Notes under the pieces: generated by a model
Database searches by the model: none
Seen by the model: the letters and a program-made list of their open reading frames with translations, nothing else
What the model was told of the DNA's origin: nothing
Translations under genes and position numbers: made by a program
Part shown: piece by piece, positions 41,846-53,100 of the stretch
Layout of the letters: each line of letters begins with the position of its first letter
Position numbering within the stretch: position 1 is the stretch's first letter
Source: Basidiobolus meristosporus CBS 931.73
Taxonomy: Eukaryota; Basidiobolomycota; Basidiobolomycetes; Basidiobolales; Basidiobolaceae
Direction of reading: 5' to 3'
DNA: 64,000 nt
Assembly (NCBI GenBank): GCA_002104905.1
Contig: MCFE01000062.1
Location: 1-64,000, forward strand

Positions 41846-43078
41846 ATGGCAGGATTCTATTCAGTTTGCTCATCCACAACGTATCCTAATTTCACGAAGA
41901 TTTCCGGAATGCAGAGTGCGAAGATAGTAACCAGAGCCTTTATTACTCCTCATAACTATGCCACTCGACTTGTATGCGGACAAGCCAAAAGGCAATTTCC
42001 CCGTTATATGGTATCGCGAACAAACGACGTACAAGCAGCAGCCATAAATACCGTTCCAATGGAAATGGAGCAAACCACACACCCTTTTAAGCTTCCCTGC
42101 CGTGGCGAGTATAACGTTCTTCTGAACACTTTTTACCGCCAACAGCTTCCTCCTTGCTTGACTTCATTTACCTCCGAAGAGGGAAAAAAGTATTTCAAAG
42201 AAAGCCTGAGTCAAGGGTATGCTGAAGGCTATTTTAATTTGGTTGGGAATTTTACTACGCAAGCTGAGCCCTATTGTAAGTGGAGTACTCTATTCAATGT
42301 TGAAAATCATGTACTCATTTTACATATATCTAGTCTGTGGGCCAAGCTCATTAGCAATGGTTTTAAACGCGATGGAGATTGACCCCAAGAAACGCTGGAA
42401 GGGAAGCTGGAGATGGTAGGTCGAGTCAACATTCACTTCACCGTAACTGAGCTAACACGACTACCGAAGGTTTAGTGAAGAGCTATTAGAAGGGTTCAAC
42501 CCCTCAAAACAAGTTCAACGTAGTGGCGTAAATTTTGCTGAATTCCAAGGTAAATAATGGCTAAACCACTTGAAGAGAAGTCGTATTAATCTGATAATAT
42601 TTCCATTCCAATAGCGTTGGCTCAAAAGCATTGCGATGTTGTAGCAAAGCGGGCTAGTGAGGTGACAATAGGCGACTTCATCGATGACCTTAAAAGAGTG
42701 TGCTCTTCAGGTAGAGAGCATATTGTCATATCCTTTGCTCGTAAAGGCCTAGATCAGGTTGGAGAAGGGCATTTTTCGCCGATTGGTGGCTACAATGTAG
42801 ACCGCCAGCAAGCGCTCATTATGGATGTAACAAGGTGAGCATTGCTTCTACAGTGTATTATTCAAATATGCGCAGTAATTAACAATATTTATTCCTTCAG
42901 ATCGAAGTACCCAAGCTATTATGCTTCCGTAGAGCGCGTTTTTAACTCGATGTGCGAGGTTGATAAAAACACAGGACTTACACGTGGATACTTTATTCTC
43001 AAGTCCAATAGAGAATCCCTGAACAACATATACATGCAAGATACTCCTCACTACACAACCAACTCAGTCATCATGTAA
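41846..43078 (+). CDS. Phytochelatin synthase (glutathione gamma-glutamylcysteinyltransferase)
   Basis: A 326-residue enzyme of the papain-like phytochelatin synthase family, which transfers gamma-Glu-Cys between glutathione molecules to make metal-binding phytochelatins. Exons: 41846-42275, 42334-42415, 42480-42550, 42615-42834 and 42901-43078 (981 bases, all GT-AG). Family landmarks: FTSEEGKKYFKESL, EGYFNLVGNFTTQ, YFCGPSSLAMVLNAMEIDP, then WKGSWRWFSEELL and HFSPIGGYN. The triad is Cys145, His247 and Asp265. Its spacings of 102 and 18 are close to those of Arabidopsis PCS1 (106 and 18). The C-terminal Cys-rich half of plant enzymes is absent, so only the catalytic core is present. The first 60 residues are rich in Arg, Ser and Thr and poor in acidic residues, which may be a mitochondrial presequence. 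Confidence 0.9.
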
Positions 43079-43422
43079 ATATCTACAATGTTGGCTTCCC
43101 TCCAACCTTGTTTCATACTTTAATCCTGAATCGCCCAATCACGTCAACTTATAGAACGTAATTTTGTAACATACACATTGCAACCCTTTCACATGCATAT
43201 TTGAATAAACTGGAAGCAGACCCTTGTCACCAGTACCAAGACGCTATCTTTACTAGCCTGCTGTCTCGACATGCCCTTCATCAGATAAATGAGATTTTTT
43301 TCATTTTTCCCGATCCACGCATCGAACACATAGAACGAAAGAAAGTTACACCCAGAATCACGAGCTCACATTGGACATTGGATCTGATATTGTTCAAATC
43401 CAATTTATCGCGAATTATCCGA
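43079..43422. other. Downstream flank of the phytochelatin synthase gene
   Basis: No gene seen. A 76-codon frame at 43201-43431 lacks an ATG start and any motif. Confidence 0.4.
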
Positions 43423-44144
43423 AAGCCATGACTAAATTTCCCGCTGATTCCAGTTTTGGACTATCTGATCCGATCTAGGTGCCATGTCGCATAGTTGTCT
43501 TAGGTGGCAGCAATGGCGAGGTCCAAATTACGACATCGAGACCGCATTTGTGAACCCTACCACTGCATATTTCAATTATACCAATTCATCTTCCCCACTG
43601 AAAGTTCGGATGACCCCCCCCCATATCACTATGCTTCGCTCCCTGAAAATCATTACGAGTATTGCAAACGGTCAAGATGCTGACTAAATCGTGTCCTGAT
43701 GTAGGCTCTGATATGCGGTTTCCAATTCCTGATCCACTATTTAGATGTGTTACCGTGTTAGCTGTTCCGCTCGGTCCCAGAAACATCGATTCTTGATGTT
43801 GGTGTTATTCCCTCGGATTGGTTTGATATACTGGGCAATTATCCTCCAATCGCAAACGTCGTTTGGAAAGATTGTGCGTAGGCCGTCAACCAATCAACTG
43901 GTGGCAGGGGCATCCACGTGAATTCCCTTTGATCAGACTTGGTGCCTAATTCCCTACTGGTTAACTACATCTACGCAGGCTGTCTACCTAATTCCATATG
44001 GGCAGTTGTGAGTATCAATGATGGTATCAAACCTCTGTTTGATTTGTTGCTTGCGTCTGCCAGTTTCTTCAAGTGTTGAGTCTGTGGGGGTTATTTTCAA
44101 TGCGCGTAGTAGTACCAATAGCGTACATGCTCTACTTGGAATGA
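43423..44144 (+). other. Coding-like stretch with splice signals, unresolved
   Basis: Several segments look coding and end at plausible splice sites, for example an exon from about 43763 reading SILDVGVIPSDWFDILGNYP that ends at a GTGCGT donor. A possible short exon follows at 43979-44007, then LQVLSLWGLFSMRVVVP ending in TGA at 44142-44144. I could not link them to a start codon without a frame conflict. It may be a gene whose exons I mis-assign, or a decayed gene. Confidence 0.25.
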
Positions 44145-44724
44145 GTTCGTTATTATTGATTACAGAAACCCGATGCGTTGACAAGTCTCTTGCCCAGTGG
44201 TTGCCAATTTATGCCTCGCTATGGATCAATCAATACATATTATTACAAACAGCAACTGTTTAGATTCAATTATTTAATAGTTGTTTTGGTGGATTTCAGT
44301 ATGCACATGGTCCTGAGATTGGCATTTGATTGCACCATGTCAGCTTATTCATCATTCAAGTGATAACAGTCTTAATTGGGTTCAAATTGATTCAATGGAC
44401 AGCCATTTAAACACTATTGATGCTTTGAAATATTATTTCCATAGTATTTGATTGTCCCAAGTATGTGCAGAGTATGTGGAAGCCTGAATGTGTTGATGCT
44501 AGATAATACCGTGGCATACTTGTGGTATACATTGAGAATATTCTGTGACAGTTCATTCTTCCTACAACAAGTGGTACACATATTTGTTGTAAATATTTAG
44601 TTTACACATAACCCATTCACTTACCTCAAGATCCTATTTAGCTTATTGCTAAGTGATGAATTATACACTTGGAGTTTAGTTGGTAGATATTGTCCAGACA
44701 AAGGCCTGGAAGTTATCAAGATTT

Positions 44725-44910
44725 TTCAAACTCGTCCAAAAGCCCCCAAACTTTGCACACCACTTCCAGGAACCTTTCTTGAGACATCCCTATCATCAAT
44801 TTTATGAAGCTCCCCTAAAAGTTTATGAACTCGAAAAGTGAATATCATGTAATTTTTCTAGTTCTCCAAATCACTTCCTATGTTCCCTAGAATCTTGCAA
44901 CAATGCTAAC
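44725..44910. repeat. Diverged copy of the right-end repeat family
   Basis: Shares phrases with 63650-63835, in the same order: the CCCCAAACTTTGCACAC block and the CAATCACTTCC-like block followed by AGACTCTTACAACA-like sequence. Similarity is partial with small indels, as expected of an old interspersed repeat. Confidence 0.6.
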
Positions 44911-46247
44911 CCGTCAATAGTAGATGGTTGTTCAGTTATCAACACAGCTATTTTGCAAGAATACCAACTGGTGAAGCTAATGGTATGAGTCCTTTTAATT
45001 AAAATAAGCATACTGTATTCCCCACAGTGGAACCTATCATTCTTGACACCCTGCGTTTCCGGATTTCTGCTAAACACCTTGCATATTATGATGCCAAGAC
45101 CAATCTTGGCGATTCTATCTAGAGTATCCGCTAGGGGCTTCAGGAACATTCCGATATTACAAGAAATATCAGCGCACCTTATGCAAACAATGTATCTGGT
45201 GATGGCATGCGAATGCAGGGATAAACGAAGCCAACCGTTGTCGATTCATATCGCTCCAACAATATCCACAGTCTGTTTCATATTGGCGACTTAAAGGCAG
45301 CGTGACAGAAAGCAGGGTGGCGTCTTTGCATGAGGCTTTAAAGCATTGTCTCAACTACATGGTTGAATTTCCTGAATCGCCCAAGAATTCTCGTCGACTC
45401 TCGCGACTGGCATTGCTTGCCTAGTCGACTAATAGACGAACACTGATTACATTTTCGAATTAGCGGTGTTTGCTGGTGTGAGCTTTCGTATATGTCGCGT
45501 GCCATTCGTTATATGAATAAAGCAGGCCAACCACCATAAATAAAGATGCCCCAGATAAATATCAAAGAGTATAGAATGAGCTTAAGCAGTCGTAATCTTG
45601 AGTCTTGAAATGCCGCCTTGTTATTCCTTACCCAATGACGTATCTTCATATAGAAATGCAGGCTTGTGACGGATTCATGAACATGCCCTGAGCAAAATCA
45701 TTGTCGTGGGGATGGTGAGCAATTATAGTAGACTTCCATCAGGGACTGTTTTGCTAGCATTTCAAGGGCTACTTTCAATACACCGGATTATTTTGATGCT
45801 ATGGTTAGCTCCACATTACACACCGAGAGGGTGTTCATATACCTGCACCATCAAAACTGGAGCTATTGGCTCACAGGGAAGCACTATTTATTTCATGTAT
45901 TAGCATATCAAGCAACCGATGAGGATCGTCGAGTATGCAATAAATATTTCTTCAAGTAAACTCAGCAAATACTTTATGTCCGATTGGCTCAGCGTCATCA
46001 ACCAAGCCTAAAATGATGTACACTTGCATGGAAATGACAATATCGCTCGCCGAGGGTTTGTATGGCTAACAAAGTTAACGACGCCTACAAATTGTAAAAC
46101 CTTGTCGCAAATAACCATGCCTACATAACTTCGAATGGTATGCCACTCTACCAATCTTATAAAGAGTCCCAGCAATACGATTTGGTATTGAGATTAACGA
46201 TTAACCCTGACTATTCTCTATTTTGACTTCGGTTACGGTTTGGCTGA

Positions 46248-46255
46248 TTTATAAG
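46248..46255 (+). promoter_or_regulatory. TATA-like element upstream of the ThrE/Prm10 gene
   Basis: TTTATAAG about 100 bases upstream of the start codon at 46354. Position and sequence are suitable; no functional evidence. Confidence 0.35.
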
Positions 46256-46353
46256 GTTTCCCCACACCAATCCCCAAGGAACTTGTAACCCGTTCCCTTT
46301 AAACTGTATCTAATTTCTTTCACCTTAATCTCTAACCCAATTAAAGTGCCATC

Positions 46354-48078
46354 ATGTGGGGGAAAGGTAAATCCAGCAAGGACAAGAAGAGCACCACGAA
46401 TGCAGATCATGAGGAGGCTGTTCCCCAGACAGAGATCAATGAGGAAACCGGCATACCCCACTCCTCAAGAGAGGACGAGTTTGTTGTTGATATGCCTGGG
46501 GAGTCCAGGAGGGATCGGAACTTACGACAGTACAATATCGAAGCAATGAACCTCGTGCAAAACGCGACCGCCGCTGATCAGCGCCCGGCAAATGGAATCC
46601 TTTCGAATCTGCTAAAACTAAATGCTGCCGTCAGTAAGGCGAAGAAAAAAAAGTCAGCCAAAACCCATGATCGCCGATACAGTATCGACAGGCCACCACT
46701 TTCTAAAAACATCGGGTACAGGCGCTCGATCTCAAGCATGAGGAGTATGGTGAACCTAAGATCCTCGCTAGACAGTCGCAGAAGTTTGGATATTCAGGAC
46801 AGTGAAGACACAGATATAAGCATGGAGGAGAAGCTGAAAATCACCGCCAACATCGCCGAAATCATACTGAAGCAGGATTACCTCATTCTTCTTGCCAAGT
46901 CGTATGCGACGTTTGGTTCGCCTGCCCATCGTCTTGAATACAACATGGAGCAGGCATCCGCGGGGCTACAAATTGAAAGCTCCTACGCATTTTTGCCGGG
47001 GTTGATTTTGATCTCGTTTGGTGATCCAGATTTGCATACAAGTGATACTCACATAGTTCGTGTTACCAATGACTACTACATGGACAAGCTAGATCGTTGC
47101 TACAACATATCCAGGAAAGTCAACAACGCTGAACTAACGGTTGGAGAAGCGTATATCGAGTTGGAGGAGCTAATCAATGAAGCGCCGCTCTATCCACCCT
47201 GGGCGGAGGTGAGCACCTACGCCGTGAGCTCCTTTATCATTTGTCCCTTGGTATTTGGTGGAAGTTGGGAGGATGGGGTGGTCAGCGGAGGCTTGGGATT
47301 TCTTGTTGGGATGATGAGCTTGTTAGCCAGGAAAATCTACACCTATAATAGCGTATTTGAGATCACGGCAGCAATCCTCACTTCCTTGATTGCCACTGCT
47401 TTGCACAATCGAATCTGTTACGTTCCGGTCATGTTGTCTTCGGTGGTCATCCTCATTCCAGGGTTTGGTGTGGCTTCATCTGTGGTGGAACTGGCAGCTA
47501 GAAATATCGTATCAGGAACGGTGCGCTTGGTCTACAGCCTTTTCCTGGCCTTTCTTCTTGCATTTGGGATGTCTTTTGGCGCCCTGATCTACCGTGGTTT
47601 CGGTAAATTACCTGTAGAGGTCCAAGTTTGCGAACCGATCAGTCCGTACTGGTATTTCCTCCTCTTCCCGATAGTCACCATTAGTTTTGCCATGATTATG
47701 CGTGCAGCCCCAAGACAATGGCCTGCCATGGTTGGGATCAGCGGGGTCGGCTTCACGACCTACTACTTCATCTCTCCCGTAGTCCCTGCCACGGTCTCGG
47801 GCGTGGTTTCGGCGTTCATGCTAGCATTCACCGGTAACAGCTACTCTCGACTCACGGGCAACCTGGGTTTCCCCGCCATTCTGAATGGTGTATTGATCCT
47901 AGTCCCTGGAGGCCTTGGGGTCCGCGGAATATTCGAGGCACTGAGCGATTCCGCTGAGGGCCTAGCTTTAGCTTTTGAGATGGTAACAATATGCCTAAGC
48001 CTTGCTGTTGGACTGTTTTTCGGCTCCTTGATAGTATATCCGATCGGAAAGCGAAAGACTGTCTTAATGACATACTAA
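46354..48078 (+). CDS. ThrE/Prm10-family transporter (DUF1212, putative amino-acid exporter)
   Basis: A 574-residue single-exon membrane protein. The first 150 residues are cytosolic, basic and Ser-rich, with repeated phospho-type motifs (RRYSID, RRSISSMRS, RRSLD). Residues about 165-270 form the conserved soluble ThrE domain, including the typical FGSPAHRLEYNM stretch. The rest holds about ten hydrophobic helices, as in bacterial ThrE threonine/serine exporters and yeast Prm10. The helix VMLSSVVILIPGFGVASSVV and the later LNGVLILVPGGLGVRG show the internal ThrE two-half repeat, including the PG motif. The start at 46354 is the first ATG and gives normal fungal length. Substrate is inferred from bacterial homologues; fungal members are poorly characterised. 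The N-terminal sites suggest kinase control. Confidence 0.88.
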   Translation: MWGKGKSSKDKKSTTNADHEEAVPQTEINEETGIPHSSREDEFVVDMPGESRRDRNLRQYNIEAMNLVQNATAADQRPANGILSNLLKLNAAVSKAKKKKSAKTHDRRYSIDRPPLSKNIGYRRSISSMRSMVNLRSSLDSRRSLDIQDSEDTDISMEEKLKITANIAEIILKQDYLILLAKSYATFGSPAHRLEYNMEQASAGLQIESSYAFLPGLILISFGDPDLHTSDTHIVRVTNDYYMDKLDRCYNISRKVNNAELTVGEAYIELEELINEAPLYPPWAEVSTYAVSSFIICPLVFGGSWEDGVVSGGLGFLVGMMSLLARKIYTYNSVFEITAAILTSLIATALHNRICYVPVMLSSVVILIPGFGVASSVVELAARNIVSGTVRLVYSLFLAFLLAFGMSFGALIYRGFGKLPVEVQVCEPISPYWYFLLFPIVTISFAMIMRAAPRQWPAMVGISGVGFTTYYFISPVVPATVSGVVSAFMLAFTGNSYSRLTGNLGFPAILNGVLILVPGGLGVRGIFEALSDSAEGLALAFEMVTICLSLAVGLFFGSLIVYPIGKRKTVLMTY

Positions 48079-49156
48079 TCAATACCCGCAGAGTATGGCA
48101 AAAGATTCGGTTGGGCGCACACCACATACGGCTGGAGTCTAGATACATGATGCACTCAAGAAAAGTGTAGGTGGAATGCGTTATCTGAAGCTGCAACTGA
48201 TGTAAGTAGGATTCGTTGACTATTGTTAGATATTATCCGCTACCCTCGACCTGTAAGATATCTTTGTATTTAAATCCTAAAGAGTTAATGTTTTATTAAA
48301 GCGTCAAGTTAAATGATCGTGCGATGTGCCACGAAATCATAGGTTGGTGATACATCTAATGATCTACACGGAAAAGTTGGAATCAGATCGATCTTCTCAC
48401 CACTCTCGCATTCGAATCCCAAAAGGTGGCTTCGAATCTCAATTTTATTCGATCCCTGTAATGAGGTGAGAGTATCGGAGTCCAATGAGGGTTAGACATA
48501 TCTGTATTGGGCACATTTTCCAATTGTGTAAGCGTAAGGACCCATCTAGTGCGGTCATAAATAGTTCTACCTATCCTGAAATAGGGCGGGTTGTTGGGTT
48601 GGGTATATCGAAATCCTCAAGGGTTGATTGATTTGCTGATATGCCAGTTACCGAGCACTCTTTTGGGCAATTTCCCTTTTACGGGCGATTCGAATAACCT
48701 GGAGTTAGGCTAGACTAGGTTACATGAATATGGCTCATTGATTGGTCTCTAGTCGTGAACAAACATTGCACAGAATCGGGCGTCTCAATGCCTAAGCTTC
48801 TTGGATAGCATTAGCAACTTCCAAATTAATATTCAAGCTGCCTCACGCAAAGTCTACGAACGAGTCTTACTCTACAGTAGAGACAGCTGACACACGGCTT
48901 ATGCTTGGCCATGAGGAGGACCCCAACGATTCTTCGCATTTCTGAGTAAATTCTCCTCTTAGGAAACCTTTTATAACCCTTTCCTCTCCGATTGGCGTTA
49001 GCTATCTCTCTTTTTTTAATCTCCTGATAAAGAAACCGCTAAAAAATATGGCTGATCCCGTGAAATGGTATTCGTCTTGGACTATATAATATATTACTGG
49101 GTTGCTCGCCGTTCCTATCGTTCTTTCCCTTTTACCGCTTTCATTTCAGTGTCAAG
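48079..49156. other. Intergenic region upstream of the methionine synthase gene
   Basis: No gene seen. A TATATAAT element at 49083-49090 lies about 70 bases before the start codon. I see nothing resembling a cobalamin riboswitch, and none would be expected in a fungus. Confidence 0.45.
49083..49090 (+). promoter_or_regulatory. TATA-like element upstream of MetH
   Basis: TATATAAT, inside a longer AT run, about 70 bases upstream of the start codon at 49157. Confidence 0.35.
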
Positions 49157-52100
49157 ATGGCGAAGCAATTCGATTCCAAGAGTGAGTTTAAACTGGAATC
49201 ACAAAAATTCACTGTTGCTAAGTATCCTCTACCATATAGAATATCTTGATGATACCCTGCGAAAGAGGATCATGTTCCTCGATGGTCAGTAGACGCACCT
49301 GTTATTTTCGCTTTATCCCTCCTAATTTCATTTAATATACAGGTGGTATGGGCACTATGATCCAAAGGCTCCGACTTGAGGAAAAGCATTTTAGAGGTAC
49401 ACGGTGTTTCCGAGTTGCGCCTTGTTGCACGTGAAGCCAGGCTTACTTTATTCGTCTAGGCACCCGTTTTATTGACCACGAGAAAGATCTGAAGGGAAAC
49501 AATGATGTTTTGGTTCTCACATTACCCGATGCAATCGTTGACATTCACAAAGAGTATCTGTTAGCCGGTGCTGATATGGTGGAAACCAATACTTTCTCTT
49601 CTACTTCGATTGCTCAAGCTGATTACGGTTTGGAGGACCTTGCTTATGAGCTAAACAAGGCAGCCGCAGAGGTTGCTAGAAAAGCTTGCGACGAAGTCAC
49701 TGAACTTCAACCAGATAAGCCTCGTTTGGTGTGTGGCTCTATGGGCCCTACCAACAGAACAGCTTCCATATCCCCTTCGGTTGAAAATCCATCGTATAGA
49801 AATATTACATTTGATCAGCTGGTAGAGGCATACAGGGAGCAAGCGCGCGGCTTGTTGGATGGTGGTGCGGATCTCTTGCTTGTAGAAACAGTGTTCGACA
49901 CCTTAAACGCCAAAGCTGCACTATACGCTATTGATGTTCTCTTCAATGAGGAGGGCTACAAAGAGGTGCCTATCTTGGTATCCGGTACTATCGTAGATCA
50001 GAGTGGAAGAACTCTTTCCGGGCAGACTGGAGAGGCCTTTGTCATAAGTGTTTCCCATGCAAACCCTACGGCTATTGGGTTGAATTGTGCTCTCGGTGCC
50101 CCACAAATGAGACCCTTTATCCAGAATATTTCGAACGCTACTTCGAAGTATGTCATTTGTTACCCTAACGCTGGACTACCTAATACCTTTGGTCAATATG
50201 ACGAAACACCTGAGATGATGGCACGTCATGTTGAAGAATTTGCTGCTGGTGGCCTACTCAACATTGTTGGTGGCTGCTGTGGAACTACCCCGGAACATAT
50301 CAAGGCAATCGCTGAAGTTTGCTCAAAATATCCTCCTCGAGTGCCATCTTTGGAGCAACAAGGAAACAAGATGCTGCTTTCCGGTTTGGAGCCTTTGGTC
50401 ATTGATGAAAACACGAACTTTGTGAATATTGGTGAGCGTTGTAATGTTGCCGGGTCCAAGAAATTTGCTCGTCATATTCTCAATAACGAGTACGAAGAAG
50501 CACTTGCTATTGCCAGAGCACAGGTAGAAAACGGTGCGCAAATTGTTGACATCAATATGGACGAAGGTCTCCTGGATGGTGTTGCTGCTATGACCAAATT
50601 CCTGAATCTGATTTCTACGGAGCCTGATGTCTCAAAGGTGCCTTTGATGATAGATTCTTCCAATTTTGATGTCATCGTAGCGGGCTTAAAATGCGCTCAG
50701 GGAAAATGTATTGTCAACAGTATCTCACTGAAGGAAGGTGAAGCCGACTTTTTGAAGAAAGCCACGATAATCCATCGCTTTGGAGCTGCTGTAGTAGTGA
50801 TGGCCTTTGATGAAGAGGGTCAAGCTGTTGATAGAAAGCGCAAGCTGGACATCTGTACTCGTTCCTACAACTTGCTAGTTGACCGAGTAGGGTTTAATCC
50901 TAACGACATCGTTTTCGATCCTAATATTTTGACCATCTGTACTGGTATGGAAGAGCACGACCATTATGCTGTCGAATTTATTGAAGCAACCCGTCTCATC
51001 AAAGCGAACCTTCCTGGTGCTAAAGTAAGCGGTGGTGTATCAAACATCTCATTCTCTTTTCGCGGAAAAGAGGTTATTCGACAGGCTATGCATAGCGTCT
51101 TCCTTTTCCACGCCATTAAAGCAGGTATGGATATGGGAATCGTTAATCCGGGCTTCCTAACCATCTACGACGATGTTCCTAAAGATCTGCTTGAGATCTG
51201 TGAAAAGGCCGTTCATAATCTGGATCCGAACTCCACTGAAAAGTTGCTTGAATACGCTGAAAAGCACGGCAACGTTGCTGGGAAAGTCACTGATGCGGAG
51301 GAATGGAGACAGCAAGACGCTTCTTCGCGACTATCTTACGCGCTTGTTAAGGGGATCACCAAATACATTATCGAGGATACTGAAGAAGTGCGACTCAACA
51401 AGGAGAGATACCCAAGGCCTTTGAACGTTATCGAAGGTCCTTTAATGGATGGCATGAACACTGTAGGCCAGCTTTTTGGTTCCGGCAAAATGTTTTTGCC
51501 CCAAGTCATTAAGAGTGCTCGTGTTATGAAGAAGGCGGTCGCTCATCTTATACCTTTCATGGAAGAAGAAAGACTAGAGCGATTGAAGGCTGGCGGCTTG
51601 ACCGATGACGGAGAGAGCATGTATAGTGGCACTGTAGTCTTGGCGACTGTTAAGGGCGATGTTCATGATATCGGGAAGAATATTGTGGGCGTGGTGTTAG
51701 GTTGCAATAACTATAAGGTAATCGATCTAGGAGTTATGACGCCAACTGAAAAAATTATCCAAGCCGCCATTGATGAAAAAGCCGATATTGTCGGACTGTC
51801 TGGACTTATCACCCCCTCCCTGGATGAAATGATCACAGTGGCCAAGGAAATGGAGCGCAGAGGTCTCAAAATGCCGCTTCTTATTGGCGGAGCCACCACA
51901 TCCAAGACTCATACTGCAGTCAAGATTGCACCCCGGTATTCGCAACCCACAGTTCATGTCTTGGATGCCTCAAGAAGTGTTGTCGTTGTATCGAATCTGT
52001 TGGACAAGGCTTCAAGAGAGGAATTCATTGAGGATTTAGCAGAGGAATACGAGGAGCTTCGGGAGGATCATTATGATTCGTTGAAGGACCGGAAATTTCT

Positions 52101-53100
52101 AACACTTGCGGCTGCCCGGGAACGTCGACTTCAGATAGATTGGAAGACTCAAAATCCTCCCGTGAAGCCAACATTCCTGGGAACGAAAGTATTCAAGGAT
52201 TACGACTTGAAGAAATTACTCAGTCACATCGATTGGAATCCTTTCTTCCAGACCTGGCAGTTGAGAGGCAGATATCCCAATAGAGGCTACCCCAAGATTT
52301 TCGACGATGCAACGGTTGGTGCTGAAGCCAAGAGATTATTTGATGAAGCCCAGGTGATGCTCCAGAAGATTGTGGATGAAGGGCTATTGCGTGCCAGCGG
52401 GACGCTTGCATTCTATCCGGCAAACAGCGTGGGTGATGATATCGAAGTGTATGAAGATGAAAGCCGCAGCAAGGTCATTTCCACCTTCCATGGCCTTCGT
52501 CAACAAGCAGAGAAAGATAGCGAGTCAAATGAGTCCTATCATTGTATATCTGACTTCATTGCTCCGAAGGAGAGTGGTATCAGTGACTACATTGGCCTCT
52601 TTGCCGTGAGCGCCGGTTTTGGTGCTGATGAGCTATGTGAGGTCTTCCAGAAAGATCAGGACGATTTTAATGTCATCCTGGTAAAGGCATTGGCTGACCG
52701 TCTAGCGGAAGCTTTTGCCGAGGCCTTGCATGAGGATGTCCGCAAAGAATATTGGGGCTATTCCCCGGATGAAACCTTGCAGACAAACGATCTTATATCT
52801 GTGAAGTATCAAGGAATTCGTCCCGCTCCCGGTTATCCAAGCCAGCCGGATCATACGGAAAAAATCACCATGTGGAATCTAGCGAAGATCCACCAGAACT
52901 GCGGAATTGAATTAACCGAGTCCCTTGCCATGGCCCCGGCTGCTAGCGTCAGTGGCTTGTACTTCGCCAATCCCGAAGCCAAATACTTTGCGGTCGGCAA
53001 GATCGATAAGGAGCAGGTGATGGACTACGCATCGAGAAAACAGATGGATATTGGGACTGTCGAGAAGTGGCTTCGTCCGATCCTTTCCTACGATTCCTGA
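49157..53100 (+). CDS. metH: Cobalamin-dependent methionine synthase
   Basis: A 1254-residue enzyme that moves a methyl group from methyltetrahydrofolate to homocysteine through cobalamin. Exons: 49157-49181, 49240-49284, 49343-49396 and 49460-53100 (3765 bases, GT-AG). Only the first few dozen codons are interrupted. The homocysteine module opens with [11 protein letters not shown] and keeps the zinc cysteines Cys251, Cys314 and Cys315 (GLNCALG and GGCCGTT). A pterin-binding module follows (about 370-640). The cobalamin module has DVHDIGKN with the ligand His777. The activation domain has [12 protein letters not shown] for SAM binding. All four modules and key residues are present, at normal length (about 1230-1265). 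Most fungi use cobalamin-independent Met6 instead. Activity would need a B12 source, since fungi do not make it. Confidence 0.95.

Larger units (their letters stand above)
44145..46353. other. Intergenic region with a repeat copy
   Basis: About 2.2 kb without a supported gene. It includes a diverged repeat copy at 44725-44910 related to the right-end repeats. A 70-codon open segment at about 45206-45424 has no start or motif. Immediately before the ThrE-type gene, a TTTATAAG element lies at 46248-46255. Confidence 0.4.

Noticed and set aside
45206-45424. A 70-codon open segment as an exon
   Set aside because: Two different frames over the same DNA look equally coding by eye, and neither has a start or a clear acceptor.
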